From Chryseolinea soli (GTDB lineage Bacteria > Bacteroidota > Bacteroidia > Cytophagales > Cyclobacteriaceae): a DNA stretch of 64,000 nt. The stretch is from assembly GCF_003589925.1 (NCBI RefSeq), contig NZ_CP032382.1:5890001-5954000 (forward strand), in the 5' to 3' direction. Each line of letters begins with the position of its first letter. Within the stretch, counting starts at the first letter, position 1. A program made the position numbers and the translations under genes. This document shows positions 20,416 to 30,139 of the stretch, in pieces. The notes beneath the pieces are model-generated. The model had not been told where the DNA came from. It saw only the letters and a list, made by a program, of their open reading frames with translations, and ran no database searches.

Positions 20416-21993
20416 ATGAACCGGATCTACACCGCAGTGTTTGTTTGCCTGTTGGCAAGTTGTGCCATGGCTCAAAGTAAGAAAAAAGTAGCGCCCGAAC
20501 GTGTGATCAACATTGATTTCAATGTTGAAAAAGGGCCACTGAATACCATGTTCAAGGAATGTGTAGGAGCGGGACGCGCCAACGAAGGCTTGCGTGCGGA
20601 CTGGCAGCAACAACTCACTTACGTCAGAAAGGAATGTGGTTTCAAATACATTCGCATGCACGGGCTGCTGACAGATGATATGGCCGTTTACTCGCAGGAT
20701 AAAAATGGAAATCCTCAATACAACTATATGTACGTTGATGTGTTGTTCGATTTTCTCCATTCCATCGGGATGAAACCCTTTGTGGAGTTAGGCTTTATGC
20801 CATCGCAGCTTGCCAGCGGAAACAAAACGATTTTCTGGTGGCGGGGTAATGTAACACCACCGAAAGACTATGAGAAATGGGCGGCATTGGTCACGAACCT
20901 CGTGCAACATTTTACAGCGCGATATGGCGAAGAGGAAGTAAAAACATGGTATTTTGAAGTATGGAATGAACCCAATCTCGATGGCTTTTGGGCCGGTAGC
21001 CAGGAAGAGTATTTCAAACTTTATAAATATAGTGCCGACGCCATAAAAAAAGTGAACGCATCTTACCGGGTTGGCGGACCGGGAACGGCAGGCGCTGCCT
21101 GGGAAAGCGAAATGATTGACTACTGCACGAGGAACGCTGCGCCTATCGATTTCATCAGCACACATGCGTACGGCGTAAAGCAAGGATACCTCGATGAGTT
21201 TGGCAATTCCGGTACGGTGCTGGACAAGAATCCAATGAGTGTAAGCGGCGATGTACTGGATTCACGTAAAGAGATCTCCGCTTCATCCAAACCCAACCTG
21301 GAGTTGCACTATACGGAGTGGAGTGCGTCTTATACCCCGGCAGACCCGGTACACGACAGTTACCACGAAGCAGCCTATGTCCTGCAAAAACTCAAGCAGG
21401 TAGGCCATGCCGCCAATTCAATGTCATACTGGGTCTTCACGGACATTTTCGAGGAAGCGGGTCCAAGGTCCACACCCTTTCACGGAGGGTTTGGTATGCT
21501 GACTATCCAGGGGATCAACAAGCCCGTGTTCTATGCCTATCAGTTTATGAACCGGTTGGGAAATACGGAATTGACAAATAGCGATAATTCATCCTGGGTG
21601 TGCAAGGATGCGCAAGGAAATGTCCAGGCCGTCCTATGGGATTTTACAAACACCCACCCCGGGGACTCGGTCAACAACCAGCGATACTATATCCGGGATT
21701 TGCCTTCAAAGACAAAACCCAAGATAAAGCTGGAGATTGCAAATATACCGGAGGGTATATATGCGCTGGAAATATATAAAGTTGGGTATCGCAATAATGA
21801 CGCATACTCAACCTATCTTTCTATGGGGAAGCCAGCGCAGCTTACAAAGCTACAGGTGGAGCACATCAAGAAACAAAATGACGGTTCGCCATTTTTGAAA
21901 GAGATTGTATCCGTAAAGGCGGGATCTGTTTTTTCGCGTGAACTTGACGCCAGAGAAAACGATGTATTCTTCCTTAGCCTTGTAAAGCTCTGA
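20416..21993 (+). CDS. GH39-like glycosidase (beta-xylosidase family)
   Basis: 525 residues from ATG 20416, which gives a clean signal peptide ending MAQ; an upstream in-frame ATG at 20395 would add seven residues. A TIM-barrel of GH39 type shows HGLLTDDMAVY near the N-terminus, the acid/base Glu185 in VWNEPN and the nucleophile Glu301 in HYTEWS. A beta-sandwich occupies the C-terminus. GH39 enzymes are mostly beta-xylosidases, with some acting on other pentose linkages, so a role in trimming side chains of plant cell wall glycans is likely. It follows the GH5 gene by 28 bases. The exact linkage cannot be told from sequence. Confidence 0.85.
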   Translation: MNRIYTAVFVCLLASCAMAQSKKKVAPERVINIDFNVEKGPLNTMFKECVGAGRANEGLRADWQQQLTYVRKECGFKYIRMHGLLTDDMAVYSQDKNGNPQYNYMYVDVLFDFLHSIGMKPFVELGFMPSQLASGNKTIFWWRGNVTPPKDYEKWAALVTNLVQHFTARYGEEEVKTWYFEVWNEPNLDGFWAGSQEEYFKLYKYSADAIKKVNASYRVGGPGTAGAAWESEMIDYCTRNAAPIDFISTHAYGVKQGYLDEFGNSGTVLDKNPMSVSGDVLDSRKEISASSKPNLELHYTEWSASYTPADPVHDSYHEAAYVLQKLKQVGHAANSMSYWVFTDIFEEAGPRSTPFHGGFGMLTIQGINKPVFYAYQFMNRLGNTELTNSDNSSWVCKDAQGNVQAVLWDFTNTHPGDSVNNQRYYIRDLPSKTKPKIKLEIANIPEGIYALEIYKVGYRNNDAYSTYLSMGKPAQLTKLQVEHIKKQNDGSPFLKEIVSVKAGSVFSRELDARENDVFFLSLVKL

Positions 21994-22089
21994 GGGTTTT
22001 CCGATAAGACTATGGCAGACCCGGCGAGACCGGCGTCTGTAAACCTCGATGTACATTCAACACCATAATTTCTTTTTATACTTTGTATC

Positions 22090-23730
22090 ATGAAAATTGT
22101 TTCAACCGTATTTTTTGTTTCCGCATGTATCGGATTTTGTCAAGTAGCATTCAGCCAGACTCCTGGACAGACACCAGCATCCCCGGCCAAGCAAGCAGGG
22201 GTGGGGGGTAAGTTCGAGCCGACGTGGCAGTCATTAAAAGAATACCAGGTTCCGGAATGGTTTCGCAACGCCAAGTTCGGAATCTGGGCACATTGGGGAC
22301 CGCAGTGTCAACCCGAGCAAGGCGACTGGTATGCCAGGCTGATGTATGATGAAGGGAGTGAACAGTATAAATGGCACGTGGCCAACTACGGGCATCCCTC
22401 CAAGGCCGGGTTCAAGGAAGTTGTCAACGACTGGAAAGCACAAAACTGGGACCCCGAGAAGCTGGTGGCACTGTATAAACGGGCCGGTGCTCAGTACTTC
22501 TTCGCGATGGCCAACCATCATGATAACCTGGACCTGTGGGACAGTAAATATCAATCGTGGAACACCGTACGCGTTGGACCGAAGAAAGATATTGTCGCCG
22601 GTTGGGCCCGTGCAGCAAAAAATAATAACCTTCCATTTGGCCTGAGTGTGCATGCTTCACATGCCTGGTCCTGGCTGGAGACCTCACAGCGTTCCGATAA
22701 GAGTGGACCCCTTGCCGGCGTGCCCTACGATGGTCGGCTCACCAAGTCAGATGGAAAGGGAACATGGTGGGAAGGGCTCGATCCGCAGGAACTCTATGCG
22801 CAAGATCACGCGTTGAGCGAGGGAAGTGATAACATAACCTCCTTGTTCAAGCAGTGGGAGTGGGGCAATGGCGCGGCCACGCCTTCCCCGGAATACTGCA
22901 ATAAGTTTTATAACAGAGTGGTCGATCTCATTGACCAATTTAATCCTGACTTGCTTTATTTCGACGATTCTGTTCTCCCGCTTTACCCTGTAAGCGACGT
23001 GGGTTTGAAAATTGCAGCACATTATTACAACCACAACCAGGCAACCCACCAGGGTAAACTTGAAGGGGTGCTATTCGGAAAAGTCCTAAACGAAGAACAA
23101 AAGAAATGCATTGTTTGGGATGTCGAGCGGGGAGCGCCCGAAAATATCCAACCGCTGGCATGGCAGACCTGTACTTGCATTGGCGACTGGCACTATAAAA
23201 GATCGATCTACGAAAAAGGAGAGTATAAATCGGCAAAAGATGTCATTCACATGCTGGTAGATATCGTAAGCAAGAACGGAAACCTGCTTTTGAACATCCC
23301 GGTTCGTGGCGACGGAACGATAGATGAAAAAGAGATCGCCGTACTGGAAGACATTGCATCGTGGATGAAAGTGAATAGTGAAAGCATTTTCGATACACGT
23401 CCGTGGGAAATATTTGGCGAAGGACCCTCGACAGAAGCGGCCAACCCGGTGAAGGCGCAGGGTTTTAATGAAGGAAAGGTCAAGTACACGGCGAATGATA
23501 TACGCTTCAATAAAAAAGGAAATATTCTTTATGCTACTGTATTGGGCAGGCCGGTCGATAACATAAATATCAGGTCGCTGGGTAAGGGGAAGGCCAAGAT
23601 CAAAAATATTGAAATGCTGGGCAGCACCGGGAAACTTTCCTGGAAGCAAAACCCGGACAACCTGGTGATCGAAAAGCCCAAGGCCGCGTCAAGTGACATC
23701 GCCGTGGTCTATAAAATATATTTGCAATAA
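22090..23730 (+). CDS. GH29 alpha-L-fucosidase
   Basis: 546 residues with a signal peptide (MKIVSTVFFVSACIGF...AFSQ). Family signs are PEWFRNAKFGIWAHWGPQ near the N-terminus, YFFAMANHHDNLDLW with active-site histidines, and PDLLYFDDS, whose first Asp, residue 292, aligns with the GH29 nucleophile. A C-terminal beta-sandwich follows. The enzyme releases alpha-L-fucose, the terminal sugar on galactose in fucosylated xyloglucan, which is the main reason for proposing that substrate. It lies 96 bases after the GH39 gene and is the last plus-strand gene of the locus. A TATACTTTG stretch just upstream could be a weak own promoter. Confidence 0.94.
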   Translation: MKIVSTVFFVSACIGFCQVAFSQTPGQTPASPAKQAGVGGKFEPTWQSLKEYQVPEWFRNAKFGIWAHWGPQCQPEQGDWYARLMYDEGSEQYKWHVANYGHPSKAGFKEVVNDWKAQNWDPEKLVALYKRAGAQYFFAMANHHDNLDLWDSKYQSWNTVRVGPKKDIVAGWARAAKNNNLPFGLSVHASHAWSWLETSQRSDKSGPLAGVPYDGRLTKSDGKGTWWEGLDPQELYAQDHALSEGSDNITSLFKQWEWGNGAATPSPEYCNKFYNRVVDLIDQFNPDLLYFDDSVLPLYPVSDVGLKIAAHYYNHNQATHQGKLEGVLFGKVLNEEQKKCIVWDVERGAPENIQPLAWQTCTCIGDWHYKRSIYEKGEYKSAKDVIHMLVDIVSKNGNLLLNIPVRGDGTIDEKEIAVLEDIASWMKVNSESIFDTRPWEIFGEGPSTEAANPVKAQGFNEGKVKYTANDIRFNKKGNILYATVLGRPVDNINIRSLGKGKAKIKNIEMLGSTGKLSWKQNPDNLVIEKPKAASSDIAVVYKIYLQ

Positions 23731-23756
23731 CGAAAAGCGTCAAAGCGATAGCGTAG

Positions 23757-23793
23757 GGAGAACGCATTGACATATTTCGTTCGATCGTTCTCC
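23757..23793. terminator. Weak hairpin between convergent fucosidase and kinase genes
   Basis: GGAGAACG at 23757-23764 pairs with CGTTCTCC at 23786-23793 across a 21-base loop. It sits between two converging genes, where a shared terminator is expected, but there is no T-tract, so it may act poorly or not at all. Confidence 0.3.
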
Positions 23794-23798
23794 AAATT

Positions 23799-26700
23799 CT
23801 AGTTCATTTGCGTTTGATGGTATTTTTTGAAGAAGAGATGGAAAGTCGTGCCCTCATTGACCCTGCTCTCTACTTCAATTTTGCCGCCTATTGCGGTCAT
23901 CTGGGTTTTTACCAGGTACAGACCCATGCCCTTTCCTTCAATATGAAGATGGAAACGACTGTATAGGTTGAAGAGCTTGTCTTTGCATAATGCCATATCC
24001 ATACCGAGTCCATTGTCTTGTACGGTGAGGTGAAAATGTTCATTCACCAGCTCTGAACATATGCGGATCACGGGCCTCCTGTTGGGATGACGATATTTGA
24101 TGGCGTTGCTGACCAGGTTTAATAGAATACTATCGAGATAGGGCTTCACGGTCCAAAGTGTCCCGCCTTTTGAAAAGTCTTCGTATAGCGTTGCTTTTCT
24201 GTCTTCTATTTCTTTCTGAAGGTTTATTTTGACGAGGCGCAGTTCTTCTTCAAGGTTTATCTGGACAATCTCAGACGTGGAATCCCTGCGTAATTCCAAC
24301 ACGGTATTCAGGTCCCTGACGACATGATCGAGTTCCTGTGTAGTGACCATCATTTTATCAATGATCGCGCGGGATTCTTGCAGATCATTTTTGCTGATGT
24401 CCAATATATGACCAAGTCCGAGGATCCGGGCTACGGGCGCGCGAAGGTTGTGCGCGGAAATGAATGCGAATTGCTCCAGTTGCTGGTTATATTCCACGAG
24501 ATCGTGCGTACGTTCTTCAACCTCGGCTTCAAGCGTTTCGTTGCGTTTTATGATCTCGTTGTTTTGTTCCTCAATGATCTGTCGGGCCTTTTGCAATTCA
24601 AAATTCTGTGCCGACACGATATCGCGCTGGGCCGATATTTCCTCCTGGCTCTGGATAAGTTCTTCGTTTTGGTGCGCCAGCTCCTCGGTTCGTTTGTGTA
24701 CCTGCAACTCCAGCATTTTGTTCTGCTTTTTCATGCTACTCACGCGGAGTCTATAGACGGACACAGCGACACCGGTCAGCAGCAGAACGCCCGCTAGTTT
24801 TGCCCACCATGTGCGCCACCACGGTGGTAAGACGCGGATGATCAGCGTTGCCGCTTGCTTGCTCCACACGCCATCATTATTGGTGCCTTTCACTTTGAAC
24901 GTATAGGTGCCGGGATCAAGATTGGTAAACATAACCGAGCGCTGGTCGCCTACATAATTCCAGTCGGTATGAAATCCCTCCAATTTATAGGCGTATTGAT
25001 TTTTAGACGTAGCGGTAAAGTTCAATGCAGCATATTTCAGGGAGAAGAAAGTGTATTCAGAAGGAAGGGTGATCATGCTGGTTTCGCTGATCTGACGCTG
25101 CAGGATGCCACCGAAATCGCCGGGCTTTGCGGGCTGATTGAGGATCCGAAGTTCACTAATGTAAATGCTGGGCGCGAAAGGATTGTCTCGCACGCTGTCG
25201 GGGTTAAAAATACTGATTCCCTTGCCGCCAAAAAGGAGTTGCCCGCTTTGGTTACGAAAGCACACATTGGGATTAAAGGTGTCGTCGGAAAGCCCATCGG
25301 CGACATCATAGTTGCGGAATGCACCCGTCGTCGGATTGAACCGGGAGATGCCATGCGCGGTGCTCAGCCAGAGGTTGCCGGCGTCGTCTTCCAGGATGCC
25401 CTGTATGACATCGTTGGGTAGTCCATCGTGCGTGGTATACCTTTTTTTAAACGCCCCGTCGACGAGCAGATGCAGACCGTTCCGGGTGCCAATCCACAGT
25501 TGGCCATGACGGTCTTCCAACAGGCTGTTACACATGCCGCCGACTTGTATGGAGTCGGGATGGGTTGCTGTTTCAAACCTGGTCAACTCCTTTTGAAGGG
25601 GATCATAACATAAAACCTCTTCGATCGTACCAATCCAGATCTTCCCTTTTTTATCCACATAGATCGTCCGCATGTAATTATTGAACTCGAAATGGTTTTC
25701 GCGAACGTGGTCAAACGTGCCCGCGCGTTCATCGGAGAGTACGTTCAAACCATCATAAGTAGCCACCAGCAGTTGCTGTGTTTTTCCGGACTGCGATATG
25801 GAAAATACATTGGGATTGGAAAGACTCCCTTTGCGTTTTTCATCGGGCAGATAGTGAATGAAATTATCATGGGCCTCGTCAAACCGATGGAGGCCGCCGC
25901 CCCAGGTGCCTACCCAAATGCGCTGTTGCCGGTCCTCGTAGATGGCGAGTATTGGATTGGTCTGCAAACTCTCTTTTGCTGCTGTATGTTTGTAGTGCTT
26001 TATGCCTTGGGATGACTTCACGATCAGGCCGTCTTCGGTGCCCACCCAGAGGCGGTTCTTTGAATCCAGAACGATCGCAGTTACATTTTCATTTTCCAGG
26101 GGGATATTCAGTTCCAAGAACTTTTCCTGTAACCGGTCAATCACCGCTATCCCATTCGAAAATGTGCCGGCCCATATTCGTTCCTGCCGGTCTTTGTAAA
26201 GCGAGTGGATAGAGTTGCCGGGCAATGACTCAGGGTCATTCTTGTTGGCTTGAAACGTTAACAGTTCATTCGTAAGGGTATTCAACCTGCAAAGACCACC
26301 GTTCTCCGTGCCAACCCAAAGGTAATTTCCATCCGCACAAAGATTCAGTACATTATCGACCGGCAATGCCGGATTTGAATGGGTGTTATAGAGGGTGTTG
26401 TCGTCTGTTGCCGGGTTATACTTTTGCAGGCCTTCACCGGTAGCAATCCACAGATTGCCTTCCCGGTCTTTTACGACGCGGTGAAGCCCCCGGGAGGAAC
26501 CCTGCCGGTGGATGGTTTTTTCTTTCAAATCCCAACGAAAGAGACCCGTCTCGCGAACGCCCACCCAAAACTCATGATCAGATGCCGGGATGAGGGCGTG
26601 CACCGGGTTACGCGAGTTGAAAAGTTCATAGTACCGGTGCTGGTTCGTTTTCTTATTGATTTGGTTTACAAAAGCTTTGCCATGGCGTATACCTCCAATC

Positions 26701-27122
26701 CATACGCACGTGTCATCTTCATGGAACTCGCTCACCTCACAGTCAAATGAATATTGCGATAGCCGTTTGAAATTGTCTTGCTTGCGATTATAAATATGAA
26801 GTCCGCCGCTGCTGGTGCTCACCCAGAGCACACCACGGCTGTCTTCAAATATCTGTAGAATAACATTTTTTAAAAGGCTGGTGGAATCGTTTGCGTCACT
26901 GCGATATACGGTTGCTTCATAACCATCGAACCGGTTGAGTCCGTCTTCGGTGCCCACCCATAAAAAGCCACGCGAATCTTGCAAAATGCATGACACATGT
27001 GGATTGGACAGTGTCATGGAGGTCTTTGAGAATTTGACCTTCTCCAATGGAGCTTGTGCAAAAGCCTCCCACGTCAAAAAAACGAGAAATGACAATCCAT
27101 ATAGAGAGCTTGTCTTCATCAT
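23799..27122 (-). CDS. Reg_prop sensor histidine kinase without receiver or DNA-binding domain
   Basis: 1107 residues with a signal peptide (SLYGLSFLVFLTWEAFAQ). A Reg_prop double propeller fills ~30-690 with many WvGTedGL motifs, then a Y_Y_Y domain (~705-770), one membrane helix (~775-797) and a long coiled coil (~800-880). The kinase H-box is FISAHNLRAP with phospho-acceptor His891 followed by Asn rather than the usual Glu. The HATPase domain keeps LVSNAIKY, DNGLGMD and GKGMGLYL. Unlike the hybrid regulator at 8167 it ends after the kinase, so it must signal to a separate response regulator that is not encoded nearby. Position suggests it also senses the polysaccharide, but that is inference. 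Confidence 0.9.
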   Translation of the reverse strand: MMKTSSLYGLSFLVFLTWEAFAQAPLEKVKFSKTSMTLSNPHVSCILQDSRGFLWVGTEDGLNRFDGYEATVYRSDANDSTSLLKNVILQIFEDSRGVLWVSTSSGGLHIYNRKQDNFKRLSQYSFDCEVSEFHEDDTCVWIGGIRHGKAFVNQINKKTNQHRYYELFNSRNPVHALIPASDHEFWVGVRETGLFRWDLKEKTIHRQGSSRGLHRVVKDREGNLWIATGEGLQKYNPATDDNTLYNTHSNPALPVDNVLNLCADGNYLWVGTENGGLCRLNTLTNELLTFQANKNDPESLPGNSIHSLYKDRQERIWAGTFSNGIAVIDRLQEKFLELNIPLENENVTAIVLDSKNRLWVGTEDGLIVKSSQGIKHYKHTAAKESLQTNPILAIYEDRQQRIWVGTWGGGLHRFDEAHDNFIHYLPDEKRKGSLSNPNVFSISQSGKTQQLLVATYDGLNVLSDERAGTFDHVRENHFEFNNYMRTIYVDKKGKIWIGTIEEVLCYDPLQKELTRFETATHPDSIQVGGMCNSLLEDRHGQLWIGTRNGLHLLVDGAFKKRYTTHDGLPNDVIQGILEDDAGNLWLSTAHGISRFNPTTGAFRNYDVADGLSDDTFNPNVCFRNQSGQLLFGGKGISIFNPDSVRDNPFAPSIYISELRILNQPAKPGDFGGILQRQISETSMITLPSEYTFFSLKYAALNFTATSKNQYAYKLEGFHTDWNYVGDQRSVMFTNLDPGTYTFKVKGTNNDGVWSKQAATLIIRVLPPWWRTWWAKLAGVLLLTGVAVSVYRLRVSSMKKQNKMLELQVHKRTEELAHQNEELIQSQEEISAQRDIVSAQNFELQKARQIIEEQNNEIIKRNETLEAEVEERTHDLVEYNQQLEQFAFISAHNLRAPVARILGLGHILDISKNDLQESRAIIDKMMVTTQELDHVVRDLNTVLELRRDSTSEIVQINLEEELRLVKINLQKEIEDRKATLYEDFSKGGTLWTVKPYLDSILLNLVSNAIKYRHPNRRPVIRICSELVNEHFHLTVQDNGLGMDMALCKDKLFNLYSRFHLHIEGKGMGLYLVKTQMTAIGGKIEVESRVNEGTTFHLFFKKYHQTQMN

Positions 27123-27907
27123 ATTGGTACGTCAACGCGAGTTAATGAATATACACATTTTCAGGTAAAATATGGGGGTTTTAAGCTCAGGAAACCGTCG
27201 GTGACCGAGCCTGATCCGCTGGATATAGGCAGCATGACAACAGTGAATTCTTTTCGAAATGAAGGCCGAAGGCGGACGAAATGGCTACCCATAGCGATGA
27301 GACCAAATGTACTAGGTGTGCATAATTTTTTGGCTGCGTTTTTCGCAATTGAGACGAATAGCACACGTTTTTGAGACATTTAGATAGGGGTGGGAACATT
27401 TAATTTAGGGTGTTCCCGTGTAAAGGAGATTTTTGGTTACTATTCTCCTTATGGAGTCACGGTCAAGAATTAAAATTTCGTACGGCTGACCGCCACGGTT
27501 ACGACGCCGGCTTCTTTGGATTTTACGTTTGATCACGTTGCCTTGAAAATAAAGACGACACGCGTAGAGGTTTCGATGTACCGGGTTAGACTCCTTAGGC
27601 ACCTGGTCGGGAACGAATCGATACCACGCACACATACCATTGGCTATAATTTCAATGGCGAACGATAACTTTGCCATTTAAAACGACGTTAGATGGTCAT
27701 ATTAGTTCAAAACAAATGAATCGTGAGCGTCTATGGTTTTTGGCAAATCCCTGAAGCATCTTTTCCTGATGGCCATCACGATACAAGCATTGCGCCCATC
27801 TTACGCCGGACGAGCAGCATCTCTTTTATAGCACGGACCACGATGTGAAATGGATCCACGCCCGGCACTTGCCCTGATGTTACCTTGAAAACCCCCGCCC
27901 CCAAAAC
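27123..27907. other. 785-base gap upstream of AraC-type regulator
   Basis: No gene is convincingly supported. A minus-strand frame at 27405-27677 would encode 90 residues rich in Arg, with no recognised family and no clear ribosome binding site. A 7-bp hairpin, GGGAACA at 27392-27398 with TGTTCCC at 27411-27417, overlaps its end and has no T-tract. The rest looks non-coding and may be decayed sequence at the edge of the polysaccharide locus. Confidence 0.4.
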
Positions 27908-28777
27908 ATGCAGAAAAAATTCAATCTGAAATCTTTCAACCTGTATGAATTTTTAAAGCACCAAAACACGGATGGTTGTAACGTACCATTTTTCTTAGCG
28001 GATCGGCACACCTACAGGAACGCACACGTCAATTTTCCCTTCCGGACATTTGCCTATGGGCTGGGCATCACCTACACGGGCGAGGGCGATGTGTTTAAGA
28101 TCGGCAGCACGGATTATTCTCTAAAAGCGCGAAGCCTCACGACCGTCGGGCCTGGGATGGTTTGTCAATGGGCGGGTAATTACACGGCAGAACACGATAC
28201 GGTTTATTTTACGGAAGAACTCTTTGAAGGAATACAGGCAAAATCATTTTTACATTCGCTGTCCTTCTTCTTTCACGGAGGCAATCATGTGATCCAGCTG
28301 ACCGACGAACAAGTAAAAAAGATACAATCTTTGTTCGGATTGCTCAAGGAATTAAAAGACGAGAAAGACGCCATTCCGGGTATTGTTCATGCTCTCCTCG
28401 CGCTGTCAAATTCATTTCATTCCACGCAAAATGGAAAACGCAAGCATCCACAGCGCTCCAGAAGCGAAGAGATCGCCCGGGAGTTTAGAAAATTGGTGGG
28501 CCACCATTTTGCTCAGCATAAAGGGGTGGCATTTTATGCCCGAAGCCTGAACATCACACCCAAATACCTGAGCGAAGTCCTGCAGGCTGAGGTCGGCAAG
28601 TCAGCAAAAACCTTCATCGACGAATTTGTGACGCTGGAAGCCAAGAGCCTGTTGAAGCAAACTGCGATGTCGATACAGGAGATATGTCACTGGCTCGGTT
28701 TTGAAGATGCATCTCATTTTACAAAGTCATTTAAAAAGCTGGCAAAAATTACCCCTACGGAATACCGCAAGGGATAG
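27908..28777 (+). CDS. AraC-family transcriptional regulator
   Basis: 289 residues. The N-terminal ~150 residues resemble a cupin-like sensing domain (FAYGLGITYTGEGD, PGMVCQWAG). The C-terminal ~100 residues hold the two helix-turn-helix units of AraC proteins: VAFYARSLNITPKYLSEVLQ and MSIQEICHWLGFEDASHFTKSFKKL, ending with TPTEYRKG. It is a cytoplasmic DNA-binding regulator with no kinase parts. The epoxide hydrolase gene starts 116 bases downstream on the same strand and is a plausible target, though this cannot be shown from sequence. The ligand is unknown. Confidence 0.9.
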   Translation: MQKKFNLKSFNLYEFLKHQNTDGCNVPFFLADRHTYRNAHVNFPFRTFAYGLGITYTGEGDVFKIGSTDYSLKARSLTTVGPGMVCQWAGNYTAEHDTVYFTEELFEGIQAKSFLHSLSFFFHGGNHVIQLTDEQVKKIQSLFGLLKELKDEKDAIPGIVHALLALSNSFHSTQNGKRKHPQRSRSEEIAREFRKLVGHHFAQHKGVAFYARSLNITPKYLSEVLQAEVGKSAKTFIDEFVTLEAKSLLKQTAMSIQEICHWLGFEDASHFTKSFKKLAKITPTEYRKG

Positions 28778-28866
28778 GCGCCACTCGGAGCCAGAAGAAC
28801 AGAAGGAAACCGAAATTTCTACCATTACTCCCGACAATTCATCTAACAGCCAACGGGTTTGAAACA

Positions 28867-28874
28867 TAGCTTTG
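28867..28874 (+). promoter_or_regulatory. Candidate -7 element of the epoxide hydrolase gene
   Basis: TAGCTTTG matches the Bacteroidota -7 consensus TAnnTTTG exactly and lies 19 bases before the ATG at 28894. No TTTG is found at the usual 19-21 base distance upstream, which would fit a promoter that needs an activator, such as the AraC-type protein encoded just before. Confidence 0.4.
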
Positions 28875-28893
28875 TTTGTAAAACAGCACCCTT

Positions 28894-30096
28894 ATGAACA
28901 AGCTATGCGCTTTCATTTTTGCCCTGCTCGTGTCGGGCAGCATGAGTTGTTATTCACAGACAAAAAAAACATCCCCAATGAAAAACGTAAAAGAATTCAA
29001 AGTGGCCGTCCCTCAACAGACATTGGACGATTTGAAAAAACGGTTGGAGAATACCCGCTGGCCTGGTGAAGCCGAGGGCTCCGGCTGGAATTTTGGCACC
29101 AGCGAAGCGTATCTGCGCGGTCTGGTTCATTATTGGCAAACCGGATACGACTGGCGCAAACAAGAATCCTTGCTCAACAAATACCCGCAGTACATAGCCG
29201 AGGTGAACGGTGTGAAAGTACATTTTCAATATATCAAGGGCAAAGGCAAAAATCCAAAGCCCCTTATTTTGACACACGGCTGGCCGGACAGCTACTACCG
29301 TTTTCATAAGATCATTCCGCTGCTCACCGAAGGCGAACAAAGCTTTGATCTGGTAATTCCATCCATCCCTGGTTTTGGTTTTTCTGATAAAATTGCTGTG
29401 ACCAGCGAGGCGGTGGCTGACCTATGGAAAGTGCTGATGACAGAAAACCTGGGGTATGAAAAATTCTATGCTGCAGGCGGTGACATCGGCATGGGCGTTA
29501 CCAAAGCCCTGGCGTCGAAATATCCCGGAGTAGTGGCGGGGGTTCATTTTACCGACTTGGGTTATCCCATGGGACAGGAAGACCCGACCACCATGACCGA
29601 GGCCGAAAAACAATTTGCACAGTTCGTGCAGCAATGGTGGTATGCCGAAGGGGCATATGCCATGGTGCAGGCCACCAAGCCGCAATCATTGGCCTACGGT
29701 TTGAACGATTCACCCGTGGCGCTTGCCGGTTGGATGCTGAGTTTCGCCAACGCCGGTGCAACCCCCGAACTCATAGAGCCGGCATTCGGCGGCAAGGATG
29801 AATTGCTCACCAACGTCATGATCTACTGGGTGACGCAAACGGTCGCCACCTCAGTCAGAATGTATAAGGCAGATGCGATTGCCCAATGGGGTGGTGCGCA
29901 ACCCTTGCAGAAAAGCAACGTGCCGGCAGGGGTGTCCGTATTTCCGAGAGAAGCGCAATTTCCCAAAGAGTGGGCGGAGCGTTTTGTAAATGTAGTCAGC
30001 TATAAAAAAATGAAAGAAGGCGGACATTTTGCGGCGCTCGAAGTGCCCAACGACTTTGCGGAGGAACTGAAGAGTTTCTTTTATAGCATCAAATGA
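28894..30096 (+). CDS. Epoxide hydrolase, EPHX1-like, exported
   Basis: 400 residues with an N-terminal signal peptide ending near CYSQ. An epoxide hydrolase N-terminal domain (FKVAVPQQTLDDLKKRLENT, WQTGYDW) precedes an alpha/beta-hydrolase fold with the oxyanion motif HGWPDSYY, nucleophile Asp197 in AGGDIGMG and catalytic His378 in EGGHFAAL. Members of this group hydrolyse epoxides to diols by an ester intermediate on the Asp. The signal peptide implies periplasmic action, unusual for detoxifying members. It is preceded by an AraC-type regulator gene. Substrate unknown. Confidence 0.9.
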   Translation: MNKLCAFIFALLVSGSMSCYSQTKKTSPMKNVKEFKVAVPQQTLDDLKKRLENTRWPGEAEGSGWNFGTSEAYLRGLVHYWQTGYDWRKQESLLNKYPQYIAEVNGVKVHFQYIKGKGKNPKPLILTHGWPDSYYRFHKIIPLLTEGEQSFDLVIPSIPGFGFSDKIAVTSEAVADLWKVLMTENLGYEKFYAAGGDIGMGVTKALASKYPGVVAGVHFTDLGYPMGQEDPTTMTEAEKQFAQFVQQWWYAEGAYAMVQATKPQSLAYGLNDSPVALAGWMLSFANAGATPELIEPAFGGKDELLTNVMIYWVTQTVATSVRMYKADAIAQWGGAQPLQKSNVPAGVSVFPREAQFPKEWAERFVNVVSYKKMKEGGHFAALEVPNDFAEELKSFFYSIK

Positions 30097-30139
30097 TTCG
30101 GCTGTTATTTAATAAACCTGGCAACCCCGGTAGAGCATC

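Noticed and set aside
27405..27677. Minus-strand frame of 90 codons in the gap before the AraC-type gene
   Set aside because: Arg-rich product without recognisable family, no clear promoter, and a stop inside a hairpin loop. Could be real but not supportable.
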